Part shown: in pieces, positions 1-6,116 of the stretch
Numbering within the stretch: the stretch's first letter is position 1
How the letters are laid out: every line of letters starts with the position of its first letter
Assembly: GCA_023433855.1 (NCBI GenBank)
Contig: JAEYTV010000300.1
Location: 1 to 15,802, forward strand
DNA: 15,802 nt
Source of the DNA: Pseudomonadota bacterium
Lineage (GTDB): Bacteria; Pseudomonadota; Alphaproteobacteria; Rhizobiales; Rhizobiaceae
Direction: 5' to 3'
The notes under the pieces: model-generated
Database searches by the model: none
The model's input: the letters and a program-made list of their open reading frames with translations, nothing else
Told to the model about the DNA's origin: nothing
Made by a program: the position numbers and the translations under genes

Positions 1-1168
1 GTATATCGTCGTCCAAATCGGATCGCGGCTTCGTCCGGTCTATCGAGTCCAACCGAGCCAAGAGGTTCTCTAGGACGATGCTCTGCTTATCCGCAGGTAA
101 GGATTTCAGCATAGACAGGAAGTCCGCGAGTGTTTCTGTCTTGAACTCACGATTAGTCCAGAAACGGAACGAGCCCCGAATAAAAGTGGATGCGATTTTA
201 TTTGGAGCGGGAACGTTCTCCTCAAGCATGGACTGCCTGTAGACTGCTTCAAGGCCAGAAATTATCTTATCATGGTCCCTTTCATATTTCGTCGAAGCGT
301 CGATGGAAGAGATAATGAAAGATAGCCTATTAGCGAAGTTTCGATAGGCCGTAGTTTCGTCATAAGAGAAAGACAACTCGTCGAATTGTCCCGCGATCAC
401 GGCGCTCTTCACCTCGGAGAACATCTTGAAACGCTTCTCTCTTGATCGTTCACACATTGATCTTACAAGCCGCATGTACTTGAAGCCGGCGAGCCCCTCC
501 TCCGATATGATCTGCTCGAAGAGCTTCCCTACGAAATACACCTCTGTCTGGAAATCGTATATCGACCGAACAAATTCAGGTGGAGTTTCACACCACCAGT
601 TGAGTGTGATGCTCTTCCCAGCATCTTCTTTCACATCTTCGAGGCGCTTGCCAAAGCCAAAGTCAATGATCTTCGGATTGCCATGCTGGTCCACGAGGAT
701 GTTCAGCGGACGGATGTCACGATGGAGGATGTTCTTCTCCTCAAGGTGTGTAAAGCCGTCGATTACCTTCTCGAAGATGGTATCGAGCACAGATGGGTTT
801 TGACGTGAAAAATCAACGATGTTCAGCCCTTCTATATACTCCATTAGAATATAAGCTGTGTGAAACTCCTTATAGTCATAGTAGCTGTAAACCCGGACGA
901 TGTTCGGATGGTTTAGCCGGAACAGTATCCTTGCCTCATGATTAAATCTTTCAAGTAGCTCGGCATGATCCTCGGGTGCCTCATCCCTATCAATGATCGG
1001 GCTGTATTTCTTGGCGACGAAATGACAATCCATGTTCTCATCATAGATGAGCAAAGTCTCGCCACAGGCTCCTGCCCCAAGACGCTCTAATGCCTTGTAC
1101 TTTGCCGGTCTGTTGAACTCGATTGCCTTTGGAAGGTGTTTGCTTTCCACAGTAATACCCGCGCTCAC
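1..1168 (-). CDS. Hanks-type Ser/Thr protein kinase, 3' end cut by the window edge
   Basis: This frame is open on the minus strand from a stop near 1179 to the left edge, giving about 389 visible residues and no stop. Numbering from GTG 1168, it shows a full kinase domain. The glycine-rich loop is GAGACGE (31-37), the ATP-binding lysine is in VAKKY (K54), and the catalytic loop is HRDIRPLN (D151). The metal-binding DFG is at 169-171 and a PPE replaces APE at 196-198. A helical C-terminal extension of at least 110 residues follows and matches no family I know. No membrane segment is visible, so it is probably cytosolic. By family knowledge it phosphorylates Ser/Thr on a protein; the substrate is unknown. 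The start is uncertain: GTG 1168 and GTG 1150 are both in frame and neither has a strong ribosome binding site. It lies 18 bp after the lipoprotein stop, so the two are likely one operon. GC content is clearly lower than in the genes after 3 kb, which fits horizontal acquisition. Confidence 0.82.
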   Translation of the reverse strand, partial: MSAGITVESKHLPKAIEFNRPAKYKALERLGAGACGETLLIYDENMDCHFVAKKYSPIIDRDEAPEDHAELLERFNHEARILFRLNHPNIVRVYSYYDYKEFHTAYILMEYIEGLNIVDFSRQNPSVLDTIFEKVIDGFTHLEEKNILHRDIRPLNILVDQHGNPKIIDFGFGKRLEDVKEDAGKSITLNWWCETPPEFVRSIYDFQTEVYFVGKLFEQIISEEGLAGFKYMRLVRSMCERSREKRFKMFSEVKSAVIAGQFDELSFSYDETTAYRNFANRLSFIISSIDASTKYERDHDKIISGLEAVYRQSMLEENVPAPNKIASTFIRGSFRFWTNREFKTETLADFLSMLKSLPADKQSIVLENLLARLDSIDRTKPRSDLDDDI

Positions 1169-1186
1169 GATTGGGCTTCATATAAC

Positions 1187-1534
1187 TCAGAAACAGGTTG
1201 TTCGGGTAGTCGTGGGTCCCGTAGCCAAACTGTTGCAAGTAACAGGCCGGCTCTGTCTGGCGCTACGGTTATAGTTGTCAGCCGCCTTCTGTAGGCCACT
1301 GCCGATCTCGCGCAGGGTCTCGCGATTGTCGTACCGCATATTCAGCTCACGGTGCTTCTCTTGGTTCAGACATGCGTCCATCTCTGGTGTATTCGGGGCA
1401 ACGCCCTGATCAACGCACCGCTGATATATCTTCTGTGCAAGCTGTTTAATCTCGGTGTAGCTCATTTCCGATGGAAGCTTGGTCTCGCAACCAGACAAAG
1501 CGGCGGCCAACAAACCGACGACCAACACCCTCAT
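1187..1534 (-). CDS. Small predicted lipoprotein
   Basis: This 115-residue protein begins with a short hydrophobic signal, MRVLVVGLLAAALSGC, ending in a textbook lipobox (L-S-G-C, Cys16). It is therefore predicted to be lipidated and anchored to the inner or outer membrane. The mature part is polar and rich in Glu, Gln, Arg and Asn, with cysteines at about 39 and 53 and two more near the C-terminus (PVTC...TTCF). These could form periplasmic disulfides. The start is well supported: GGGAG lies 6 nt before ATG 1534. I do not recognise a named family, although short Cys-containing lipoproteins of this style are common in rhizobia. The stop is 18 bp before the likely start of the kinase, on the same strand. 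No function can be assigned from sequence. Confidence 0.72.
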   Translation of the reverse strand: MRVLVVGLLAAALSGCETKLPSEMSYTEIKQLAQKIYQRCVDQGVAPNTPEMDACLNQEKHRELNMRYDNRETLREIGSGLQKAADNYNRSARQSRPVTCNSLATGPTTTRTTCF

Positions 1535-1574
1535 TCCAATCTCCCGCCCCAGCTAAGCTACCGATGGTCTTTAG

Positions 1575-1808
1575 GTCTCGCAACGCGCTTCGGTCAACAC
1601 TCTGACCAAGGTCGTCCTCCCGGCGATCCGCAATGGCCTCGGCTACATTCAAGGCGAGGAGCATATGATCTCTGGGGCCATGACCGAGGATGAGCTGGTG
1701 TTCAAGGCCGTGGAGGTCATGAAGCGGAAGGTCGACCGGCTCAGTCGCTCTAGGACACGCGGCGCTGACGCTCAGTTAGCTTGTCGATTATCGCAGGGAA
1801 ACGATTAA
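1575..1808 (+). pseudogene. Coding-like remnant, C-terminal fragment of an unknown protein
   Basis: An open frame runs from just after a TAG at 1572-1574 to a TAA at 1806-1808. Its 77 residues read like real protein, with segments such as VVLPAIRNGLGYIQGEEHM and TEDELVFKAVEVMKRKVDRL. The only in-frame ATG is at 1665. It is preceded by GAGGAG with a 3-nt gap and would leave a 47-residue product. The protein-like stretch before that ATG has no start codon, so I favour a truncated remnant of a longer gene. An independent 47-residue gene is the alternative. It overlaps the 3' end of the facing 90-residue gene by about 20 bp. I recognise no family. Confidence 0.28.
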
Positions 1809-2060
1809 ACATTCGTCAACCGGGACGACATCCAACACCATCGAAAGCGGGATGATCGTCTGAAGGCGGTTGATTGTCGCGAAGAGAACTACTTCTTGGA
1901 CACTGACTTCCGTCGCGAGGAAGTTTCTCTCCATCCCGTCATCATCAACAGCAATAACAAACATTTCAATCCCCCGTTTCTTGGGACTGTACTGCGCCGA
2001 CCTTGACCAGACCTTAATTAAGTCATCGGTCAGTTTCGCGATATTAGAAGGCAGCCTCAT
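1788..2060 (-). CDS. Hypothetical protein, 90 residues
   Basis: This small soluble protein has no signal peptide or membrane segment. An N-terminal basic helix-like part (IAKLTDDLIKVWSRSA) is followed by a region that looks like alternating beta strands (residues about 30-88), with a conserved-looking acidic turn AVDDDGMERN. I recognise no family. The ATG at 2060 has no good ribosome binding site. The frame stays open a little upstream, so the start may be wrong. It sits among remnants in the low-GC left part, so it may itself be a decayed gene. It is kept because its composition is protein-like and nothing better occupies the interval. Confidence 0.4.
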   Translation of the reverse strand: MRLPSNIAKLTDDLIKVWSRSAQYSPKKRGIEMFVIAVDDDGMERNFLATEVSVQEVVLFATINRLQTIIPLSMVLDVVPVDECLIVSLR

Positions 2061-2221
2061 GCAGCCATGGAACGGGCTTAGGCTTCTTGTCGCGACGGCC
2101 CATTTGTTTGCACTGTGGCAACCTTTGTCCGCCTTGGGAGAGCAGAAGACCTCAGGAATGCCTTGGAATGAGCCGTCGTTTCACCCATTGCTCCCCTGGG
2201 ATCGTTTGCCGAGGTGCAATG

Positions 2222-2266
2222 ATTGCAAGTGTGCAATTAAATATTTGATATTCCATGATATTTCAT
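2222..2266. repeat. AT-rich patch with an inverted repeat and a 10-bp tandem repeat
   Basis: ATTGCA (2222-2227) and TGCAAT (2232-2237) form a perfect inverted repeat around AGTG. Close by, GATATTCCAT (2247-2256) is followed directly by GATATTTCAT (2257-2266), a head-to-tail repeat with one mismatch. The patch is the most AT-rich sequence in the window and lies about 80 bp before the start of the frameshifted gene at 2343. It could be that gene's promoter and operator. No convincing -35/-10 pair with proper spacing was found. Confidence 0.4.
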
Positions 2267-2304
2267 AGTTGACGCGTGAATCTGCCGCCCGTTAGAAGCA
2301 CCGA

Positions 2305-2323
2305 CGCCCCGAGGGACGGGGTG
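2305..2323 (+). promoter_or_regulatory. 5' leader hairpin just upstream of a ribosome binding site
   Basis: CGCCCCG (2305-2311) pairs with CGGGGTG (2317-2323) around AGGGA, giving a 7-bp GC-rich stem with one G-U pair. It ends 6 bases before the AAGGA element of the gene starting at 2343. A stable stem here could affect translation initiation or be the 3' edge of a leader. It could equally be chance in GC-rich DNA. Confidence 0.3.
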
Positions 2324-2342
2324 ATTGCAAAGGAAATACGAA

Positions 2343-2662
2343 ATGCTTGATACCCTTTCCGCCGCTGTCGTGGGCAACGTCAGACGCCGGTTCCTGCGGA
2401 CCTTGCCTCATTCCAAGATGCCGTTGTCCCGGCTGGCTACGACACGCTTTACGGTTTCGCCTCTCGGACCAACCCGGAAGCCTTTGACCTTTTGACGGAA
2501 CCAGAGACGGCCATTGCCGAAGAACATCCTGACTTGCTGGAACTGACGCACCGGATGCGTCTGATGCCCATTGAGGTCGATGCTCCGACCGCACTCAAGG
2601 CTTTCGGGATCGAGAGGACCATGGCCTTTCCGATGGCAGTCCTGAGGCGCTTCCACAAGTAG
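2343..2662 (+). pseudogene. Frameshifted gene for an unknown protein of about 105 residues
   Basis: ATG 2343 is preceded by AAGGA at 8 nt spacing, one of the better ribosome binding sites in the left part. It opens MLDTLSAAVVGNV. That frame soon turns non-coding-like and stops near 2496. The continuation that reads like protein is in another frame, beginning about 2385 (TPVPADLASFQDAVVPAGYD) and ending at TAG 2660. The downstream frame has a stop at 2348 and no ATG before residue-like RMRLMP. A single indel near 2380-2390 would restore one gene. The reconstructed product is soluble and acidic in the middle, with a C-terminus AVLRRFHK. I know no family for it. A recoded frame is possible but there is no slippery run at the junction. 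Confidence 0.42.
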
Positions 2663-2664
2663 AC

Positions 2665-2690
2665 GTGTGGGCCACGTAGGTGGTACACAC
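2665..2690. terminator. Stem-loop directly after the frameshifted gene
   Basis: GTGTGGGCCAC (2665-2675) and GTGGTACACAC (2680-2690) pair over 9 of 11 positions around a GTAG loop, starting 3 bp after the TAG stop. The position fits a transcription terminator, but no T-run follows. Alternatively it belongs to the recombination site inferred for 2665-2775. GACTTTG occurs twice close behind it (2697 and 2729). Confidence 0.35.
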
Positions 2691-2749
2691 TGGCTTGACT
2701 TTGGGGCTTAAAAATCCCACAAATGCGGGACTTTGATCGATACTCCACC

Positions 2750-2775
2750 GAGTTCAAATCTCTCTAGCAGCACCA
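2750..2775 (+). other. tRNA 3'-end fragment, probable att site at an island junction
   Basis: The segment reads as the last part of a tRNA. GAG and a T-loop TTCAAAT (2753-2759) are followed by CTCTC (2760-2764), a 7-nt acceptor strand TAGCAGC (2765-2771), discriminator A and an encoded CCA (2773-2775). The T-stem pairs at only three positions with the bases before it. The matching 5' acceptor GCTGCTA is not found to the left, so the gene is not complete. Integrases commonly insert elements into tRNA 3' ends and leave such a displaced fragment at the far junction. The low-GC, gene-poor DNA to the left and core genes to the right fit that reading. It could also be a chance match. Confidence 0.42.
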
Positions 2776-3016
2776 TTCTTCTTCCGAGACTCGATAACCT
2801 CTTTCGGGACCGTTCCGCCTCCCCATGCTGGCGCTCGGCCGTCGGGCCCGGATGCTAGAACGGCAAGGTTCAGGAGCGGCGCCAGCGCATTCCGGAAAAG
2901 CGGTGCTGTCGGAGCGATGTGCGGCTCCCTTCGTTGACGTGAGGCGCGCCACAAACGGCGCCAGCAGGCGAAAGCGGAACGAACGCGCTGTCCCCGCTAC
3001 ACCTCCGCAGCGATGC
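2776..3016. other. Intergenic region with no gene seen
   Basis: This GC-rich stretch lies between the tRNA-like fragment and the end of galE. Open frames cross it on both strands, but all continue antisense into galE and have no protein-like character or ribosome binding site. I find no promoter, repeat or RNA gene that I can support. Confidence 0.5.
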
Positions 3017-4051
3017 TCAGAACCTGGCGGAAGCAAGCCTGTGCTGCAGGGCACGGAGATCCTCCGTCCTGCGTGCCGCCAGGCCGCGCTCCCATACCAG
3101 CGCCGTTTCAACGATGAGGTCCAGATCGTCGTGGCGCGGTTTCCAATCCAGCAGGCGGCGGGCCAGAGTGGAATTGGCAACCACGCTCGCCGCGTCGCCC
3201 GGACGCCGCGTTCCGTAACGTATCTCGAACTTGCGCCCACCGACCCGCATTACCGCCTGCAGGACCTCAAGGACGGAGTATCCGCGGCCATAACCGCAGT
3301 TGGCTATCAGAGGGTCGCCGCCGCGCCTTAGATAGCTGAGCGCCTTCAGGTGAGCATCGACGAGGTCGGAGACATGGATATAGTCGCGGACGCCGGTTCC
3401 ATCGGGTGTCGGGTAGTCGGTCCCATAGACGTCGACGCCGCGACGCTTGCCGAGTTCCGCCTCGCAGGCGATCTTGATGAGATGGGTCGCGCCCTCGGTC
3501 GACAAGCCTGTGCGGCCGAGGGGATCTGCACCCGCAACATTGAAGTATCGCAACGCAACGAACCGGAGATCATGAGCGGCCGCTGCGTCCCTGAGCATCA
3601 TCTCCGACATCATCTTCGACTGGCCGTAGGGGTTTTTCGGATTGAGCGGCGCACTCTCGAGAACGGGTGCGTCGTCCTTCTGGTCCCCGTAAACAGCCGC
3701 CGTGGAAGAGAAGACAAAGTGGCGGATCCCGGCTTCGACGGCAGCGGCCGCCAGGAGCCGGGTGTTGCCGGTATTGTTCTCGTAGTAGTCGAGGGGACGC
3801 ACGACCGATTGCGGCACCACGATGGACCCGGCAAAATGCAGGATGGCGTCGATGGCGTTTTCTGCGAATATCTGTTCGAGCAGGGCCCGATCACCGACGT
3901 CGCCAAGATAGAAGCGCGCCTCTGCCGGAACCGCCCAACGAAACCCGGTCGACAGCCGATCGAGAACAACCACTTCCTCGCCCGCGTCCAGAAGGGCCCA
4001 AGCCATGTGGCTGCCGATATAGCCTGCACCACCGGTTACCAGAACTGCCAT
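3017..4051 (-). CDS. galE: UDP-glucose 4-epimerase
   Basis: The enzyme interconverts UDP-glucose and UDP-galactose using bound NAD+, in the cytosol. It supplies galactose for exopolysaccharide and lipopolysaccharide (the homologue is often called exoB in rhizobia) and for the Leloir pathway. Numbering from ATG 4051 (344 residues), the Rossmann motif TGGAGYIGSH is at 6-15 and the catalytic serine/threonine region SSTAAVYG at 115-122. The catalytic pair is Y142 and K146 in YGQSK, and RYFNVAGAD follows in the substrate domain. Length is normal for the family (about 330-345). The start is ambiguous: GTG 4069 and ATG 4060 are in frame. ATG 4051 has AGGG 9 nt before it and begins at the family's usual N-terminus, so I prefer it. 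It lies last in a same-strand run with the aminotransferase and mscL, but the 153-bp gap suggests its own promoter. Confidence 0.95.
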   Translation of the reverse strand: MAVLVTGGAGYIGSHMAWALLDAGEEVVVLDRLSTGFRWAVPAEARFYLGDVGDRALLEQIFAENAIDAILHFAGSIVVPQSVVRPLDYYENNTGNTRLLAAAAVEAGIRHFVFSSTAAVYGDQKDDAPVLESAPLNPKNPYGQSKMMSEMMLRDAAAAHDLRFVALRYFNVAGADPLGRTGLSTEGATHLIKIACEAELGKRRGVDVYGTDYPTPDGTGVRDYIHVSDLVDAHLKALSYLRRGGDPLIANCGYGRGYSVLEVLQAVMRVGGRKFEIRYGTRRPGDAASVVANSTLARRLLDWKPRHDDLDLIVETALVWERGLAARRTEDLRALQHRLASARF

Positions 4052-4176
4052 GTCCTTCATCCCTGCCACTTGTGATGGTGGCAGAAAACACCGCCGAACT
4101 TCAGCAATGCTTACTGGACGCGGCTCTTGGCGGTCTTATCTCGGATCAGGGAAAACGGCCGATTTACCGAATGACT

Positions 4177-4194
4177 GGCATTTTATCGAATGCC
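4177..4194. terminator. Small inverted repeat after the aminotransferase gene
   Basis: GGCATT (4177-4182) and AATGCC (4189-4194) are perfect arms around a 6-nt loop, 10 bp beyond the aminotransferase stop on the minus strand. The position suits a terminator or an mRNA 3'-end stabiliser. There is no T-run and the stem is short. Confidence 0.3.
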
Positions 4195-4204
4195 GCACAC
4201 GGGT

Positions 4205-5374
4205 TCAAAGACGGGCGATGTACTGGGAGAGCCGCCCGGCTGCTTCCTCGATCTGCGCCGGGTTGCGCAGGAAACAGGCGCGCAAGAAAAGTTCCCCGCC
4301 ATCGCCGAATGCCGATCCGGGAGCAAGGGCGACCCCGATCTTGTCGACGATATCCAAGGCCGTCAGCCGGCTGTCCTGCACCCCATCAACCTTCACAAAC
4401 GCGTAGATCGCCCCCTCCGGCTTCAAGGTCTCTACACGGTTGGTCGCGATCAGGGCATCGCAAAGAATATCCCGGGCCCTGGCAGCGCGATCGATATTCG
4501 ACTGCACGAAGCCTTCGCCCTCGTTGAGCGCGGCAGCAGCACCTCGCTGGAGGAATTGCGCCACGCCGGAATTGGAGTACTGGATGAGATTTTCGATGAC
4601 CTGGCCCATTTGCGCGGGCGCCACCAGCCATCCGACCCGCCAGCCGGTCATCGACCAGTTCTTGGAAAAGGAATTGGCGAAGATGATGCGGTCTTCTTCC
4701 TCCATGACGTCGAGGAACGAGGGAGCACGCTCGGCACCGCCGTAGTAATACCGGGCATAGATCTCGTCTGCGATGATCCAGATGCCATGCTTGCGGCACA
4801 GAGCCAGGATGTTCCCAAGGTCCTCGCGGCTGGCGGTCCAACCGGTGGGATTGGACGGCGTGTTGATGAACAGCCCCTTGGTTTTCGGGGTGATCTTCGC
4901 CTCGAGCTTGTTCAGATCAAGCGACCAGCGTCCATCCACGAAATCGAGCGGCAGACCGACGGCGCGGGCACCGGAAATGTCGATGGCGGCGACAATATTG
5001 GGCCAGGTGGGAGATAGATAAACCATCTCGTCGCCCGGAGAGGTGATCGCCTGGACCGCCAGCATGATGGCGTGCATGCCCGAACCGGTCACATAAAAAT
5101 GCTCAGCCGGAAGAGAAACACTGAAATGCCGGCGGTAGTAGGCCGACAGCGCCTGACGAAGCTCCGGGATGCCGCGTTGCCAGGTGTAGAAGGTCTCGCC
5201 GGCCAGCAGGGCATCGGTCGTTGCCCGATTGATGAAATCTGGGGTCGGCAGATCGCCCTCGCCTGCCCAAAGCGGTATCAATCCGTCGCGTCCGCGCGCG
5301 TGGTTGATGATCTCGACAATGCCGCTTTCCGGGGCGGCAAGGGCACGAGGGCTCAGGCTTCCAATGATCGACAT
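4205..5374 (-). CDS. PLP-dependent aminotransferase, class I/II (fold type I)
   Basis: This cytosolic enzyme transfers amino groups between an amino acid and a 2-oxo acid through pyridoxal phosphate. From ATG 5374 the product is 389 residues, the usual size of the aspartate/aromatic aminotransferase group. Visible landmarks are GSGMHA (97-102, phosphate-binding loop), NTPSNPTG (171-178, N175), DEIY (203-206, ring-nitrogen Asp203 and Tyr206), SFSKNWSMTGWRVGW (Schiff-base Lys238) and LFLR (Arg365, carboxylate binding). The substrate cannot be read from sequence. An in-frame TTG lies one codon upstream, but ATG with GGGAAG 6 nt before it is the better start. It follows mscL on the same strand after 126 bp. 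Two copies of an 11-bp direct repeat precede it. Confidence 0.93.
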   Translation of the reverse strand: MSIIGSLSPRALAAPESGIVEIINHARGRDGLIPLWAGEGDLPTPDFINRATTDALLAGETFYTWQRGIPELRQALSAYYRRHFSVSLPAEHFYVTGSGMHAIMLAVQAITSPGDEMVYLSPTWPNIVAAIDISGARAVGLPLDFVDGRWSLDLNKLEAKITPKTKGLFINTPSNPTGWTASREDLGNILALCRKHGIWIIADEIYARYYYGGAERAPSFLDVMEEEDRIIFANSFSKNWSMTGWRVGWLVAPAQMGQVIENLIQYSNSGVAQFLQRGAAAALNEGEGFVQSNIDRAARARDILCDALIATNRVETLKPEGAIYAFVKVDGVQDSRLTALDIVDKIGVALAPGSAFGDGGELFLRACFLRNPAQIEEAAGRLSQYIARL

Positions 5375-5393
5375 CAAGAACTTCCCGCTGGTT

Positions 5394-5421
5394 TCCTGTC
5401 TAGCTTGTTCTCCTGTCTAGC
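5394..5421. repeat. Pair of 11-bp direct repeats upstream of the aminotransferase
   Basis: TCCTGTCTAGC occurs at 5394-5404 and again at 5411-5421, an exact repeat with a 17-bp period. It lies 20-47 bp upstream of the aminotransferase start (read GCTAGACAGGA on that strand). It may be a tandem binding site for a regulator or a small duplication. No known regulator motif is recognised. Confidence 0.5.
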
Positions 5422-5500
5422 CCAGGCAGGGCGCGAAATCTCATGACAATCGGTGAGCCCACCATCGATTCCGGTGATGGGTGATCAGGATAGGCATCTG

Positions 5501-5932
5501 CTACCTGGTTTTAAGGATGTCGCGGATTTCCGTCAGCAGCTGCACATCGGCCGGAGGCGGGGCCGGCGCGGCTTCAGCCGGTTTCTTTTCCTCCGCCATG
5601 CGCATCTTGTTCACAGCCTTGACCATCAGGAAGATGACCCAGGCGAGGATAAGGAAATTGATGAGCACCGTGATGAAACTGCCGTAGGCAAAGACGGCGC
5701 CTTGTTCGCGGGCCTGCGCCAGCGTCGGCGCGGTGACTGCACTCGACAGCGGCAGAAAATAGTCGGCGAAATCGAAACCACCGCCTGTTATCGCCCCGAC
5801 GACAGGCATGACGATGTCGTTCACCAGGGAATTGACGATACCGGTGAATGCGCCGCCAATAATGATGCCGACCGCAAGGTCTATGACATTGCCCTTGGCA
5901 ATGAAGGAACGGAACTCGCTAATCACAGACAT
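5501..5932 (-). CDS. mscL: Large-conductance mechanosensitive channel
   Basis: MscL is a homopentameric inner-membrane channel that opens under membrane tension and releases solutes during hypo-osmotic shock. The 143-residue product is of normal size. The N-terminus [24 protein letters not shown] (5-29) is the family signature: an amphipathic helix and the start of TM1, with the Gly-rich pore lining. [13 protein letters not shown] follows (39-51), then a periplasmic loop. TM2 is about 80-107 ([25 protein letters not shown]). The charged Pro/Ala-rich linker and the C-terminal helix (LLTEIRDIL) match the cytoplasmic bundle. The start is firm: GGAGG lies 7 nt before ATG. It is divergent from the histidine kinase gene across 184 bp. 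Confidence 0.98.
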   Translation of the reverse strand: MSVISEFRSFIAKGNVIDLAVGIIIGGAFTGIVNSLVNDIVMPVVGAITGGGFDFADYFLPLSSAVTAPTLAQAREQGAVFAYGSFITVLINFLILAWVIFLMVKAVNKMRMAEEKKPAEAAPAPPPADVQLLTEIRDILKTR

Positions 5933-6024
5933 GGAAAGACCTCCGCTTCACGCTGCATCAGAAGCAACATAGCGCCTCTGCCCGGGCTGGAAAGAGCAAC
6001 CTCCGAAGATGTCTCTGCAGCCGT

Positions 6025-6046
6025 CCATTGGACTTTTTACCAATGG
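6025..6046. promoter_or_regulatory. Perfect inverted repeat in the mscL/histidine-kinase divergent region
   Basis: CCATTGG (6025-6031) and CCAATGG (6040-6046) are perfect 7-bp arms separated by 8 bp rich in T. The element lies 70 bp before the histidine-kinase start and 93 bp before that of mscL. It could be a dimeric regulator operator with arm centres 15 bp apart, or an mRNA hairpin. I recognise no specific regulator motif. Confidence 0.4.
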
Positions 6047-6116
6047 CGCCACAATTTCCAAGCGCCCTCTTTTCGCCTAAGGTCCGAGCTGCCGCAATTG
6101 CTTGCGGGGAGGAGCC

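Noticed and set aside
1041..1238. Minus-strand 65-codon frame starting at 1238
   Set aside because: It overlaps the end of the lipoprotein gene and the glycine-rich loop of the kinase in another frame, and both of those are better supported.
2044..2103. A 19-codon minus-strand frame (MGRRDKKPKPVPWLHEAAF) overlapping the start of the 90-residue gene
   Set aside because: It has no ribosome binding site, is very short and is in a different frame. It could be a broken N-terminus of the 90-residue gene but cannot be supported.
2292..2757. Several minus-strand frames of 80-102 codons
   Set aside because: They are antisense to the frameshifted plus-strand gene, which has the good ribosome binding site and protein-like residues.
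2665..2775. A complete tRNA gene ending at 2775
   Set aside because: No 5' acceptor strand complementary to TAGCAGC is present, the T-stem pairs only partly, and spacing from any anticodon-like loop is too long. Only a 3'-end fragment can be argued.
2764..3331. Open frames across 2764-3331 on both strands
   Set aside because: Most of each lies antisense to or out of frame with galE, with Arg/Ala-rich, non-protein-like translations. The part outside galE shows no start signal.
3350..4527. Plus-strand open frames antisense to galE and the aminotransferase (3350-4075, 3667-4527)
   Set aside because: The minus-strand genes have all family motifs. These frames have no ribosome binding site or recognisable motif.
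5459..5482. Imperfect stem (CCCACCATC/GGTGATGGG) after mscL as a terminator
   Set aside because: It has one mismatch and one wobble pair and no T-run on either strand; too weak to list.
6102..6116. TTG 6102 as the start of the histidine kinase
   Set aside because: The purine-rich ribosome binding site GGGGAGGAG lies inside those first codons and directs ATG 6117.
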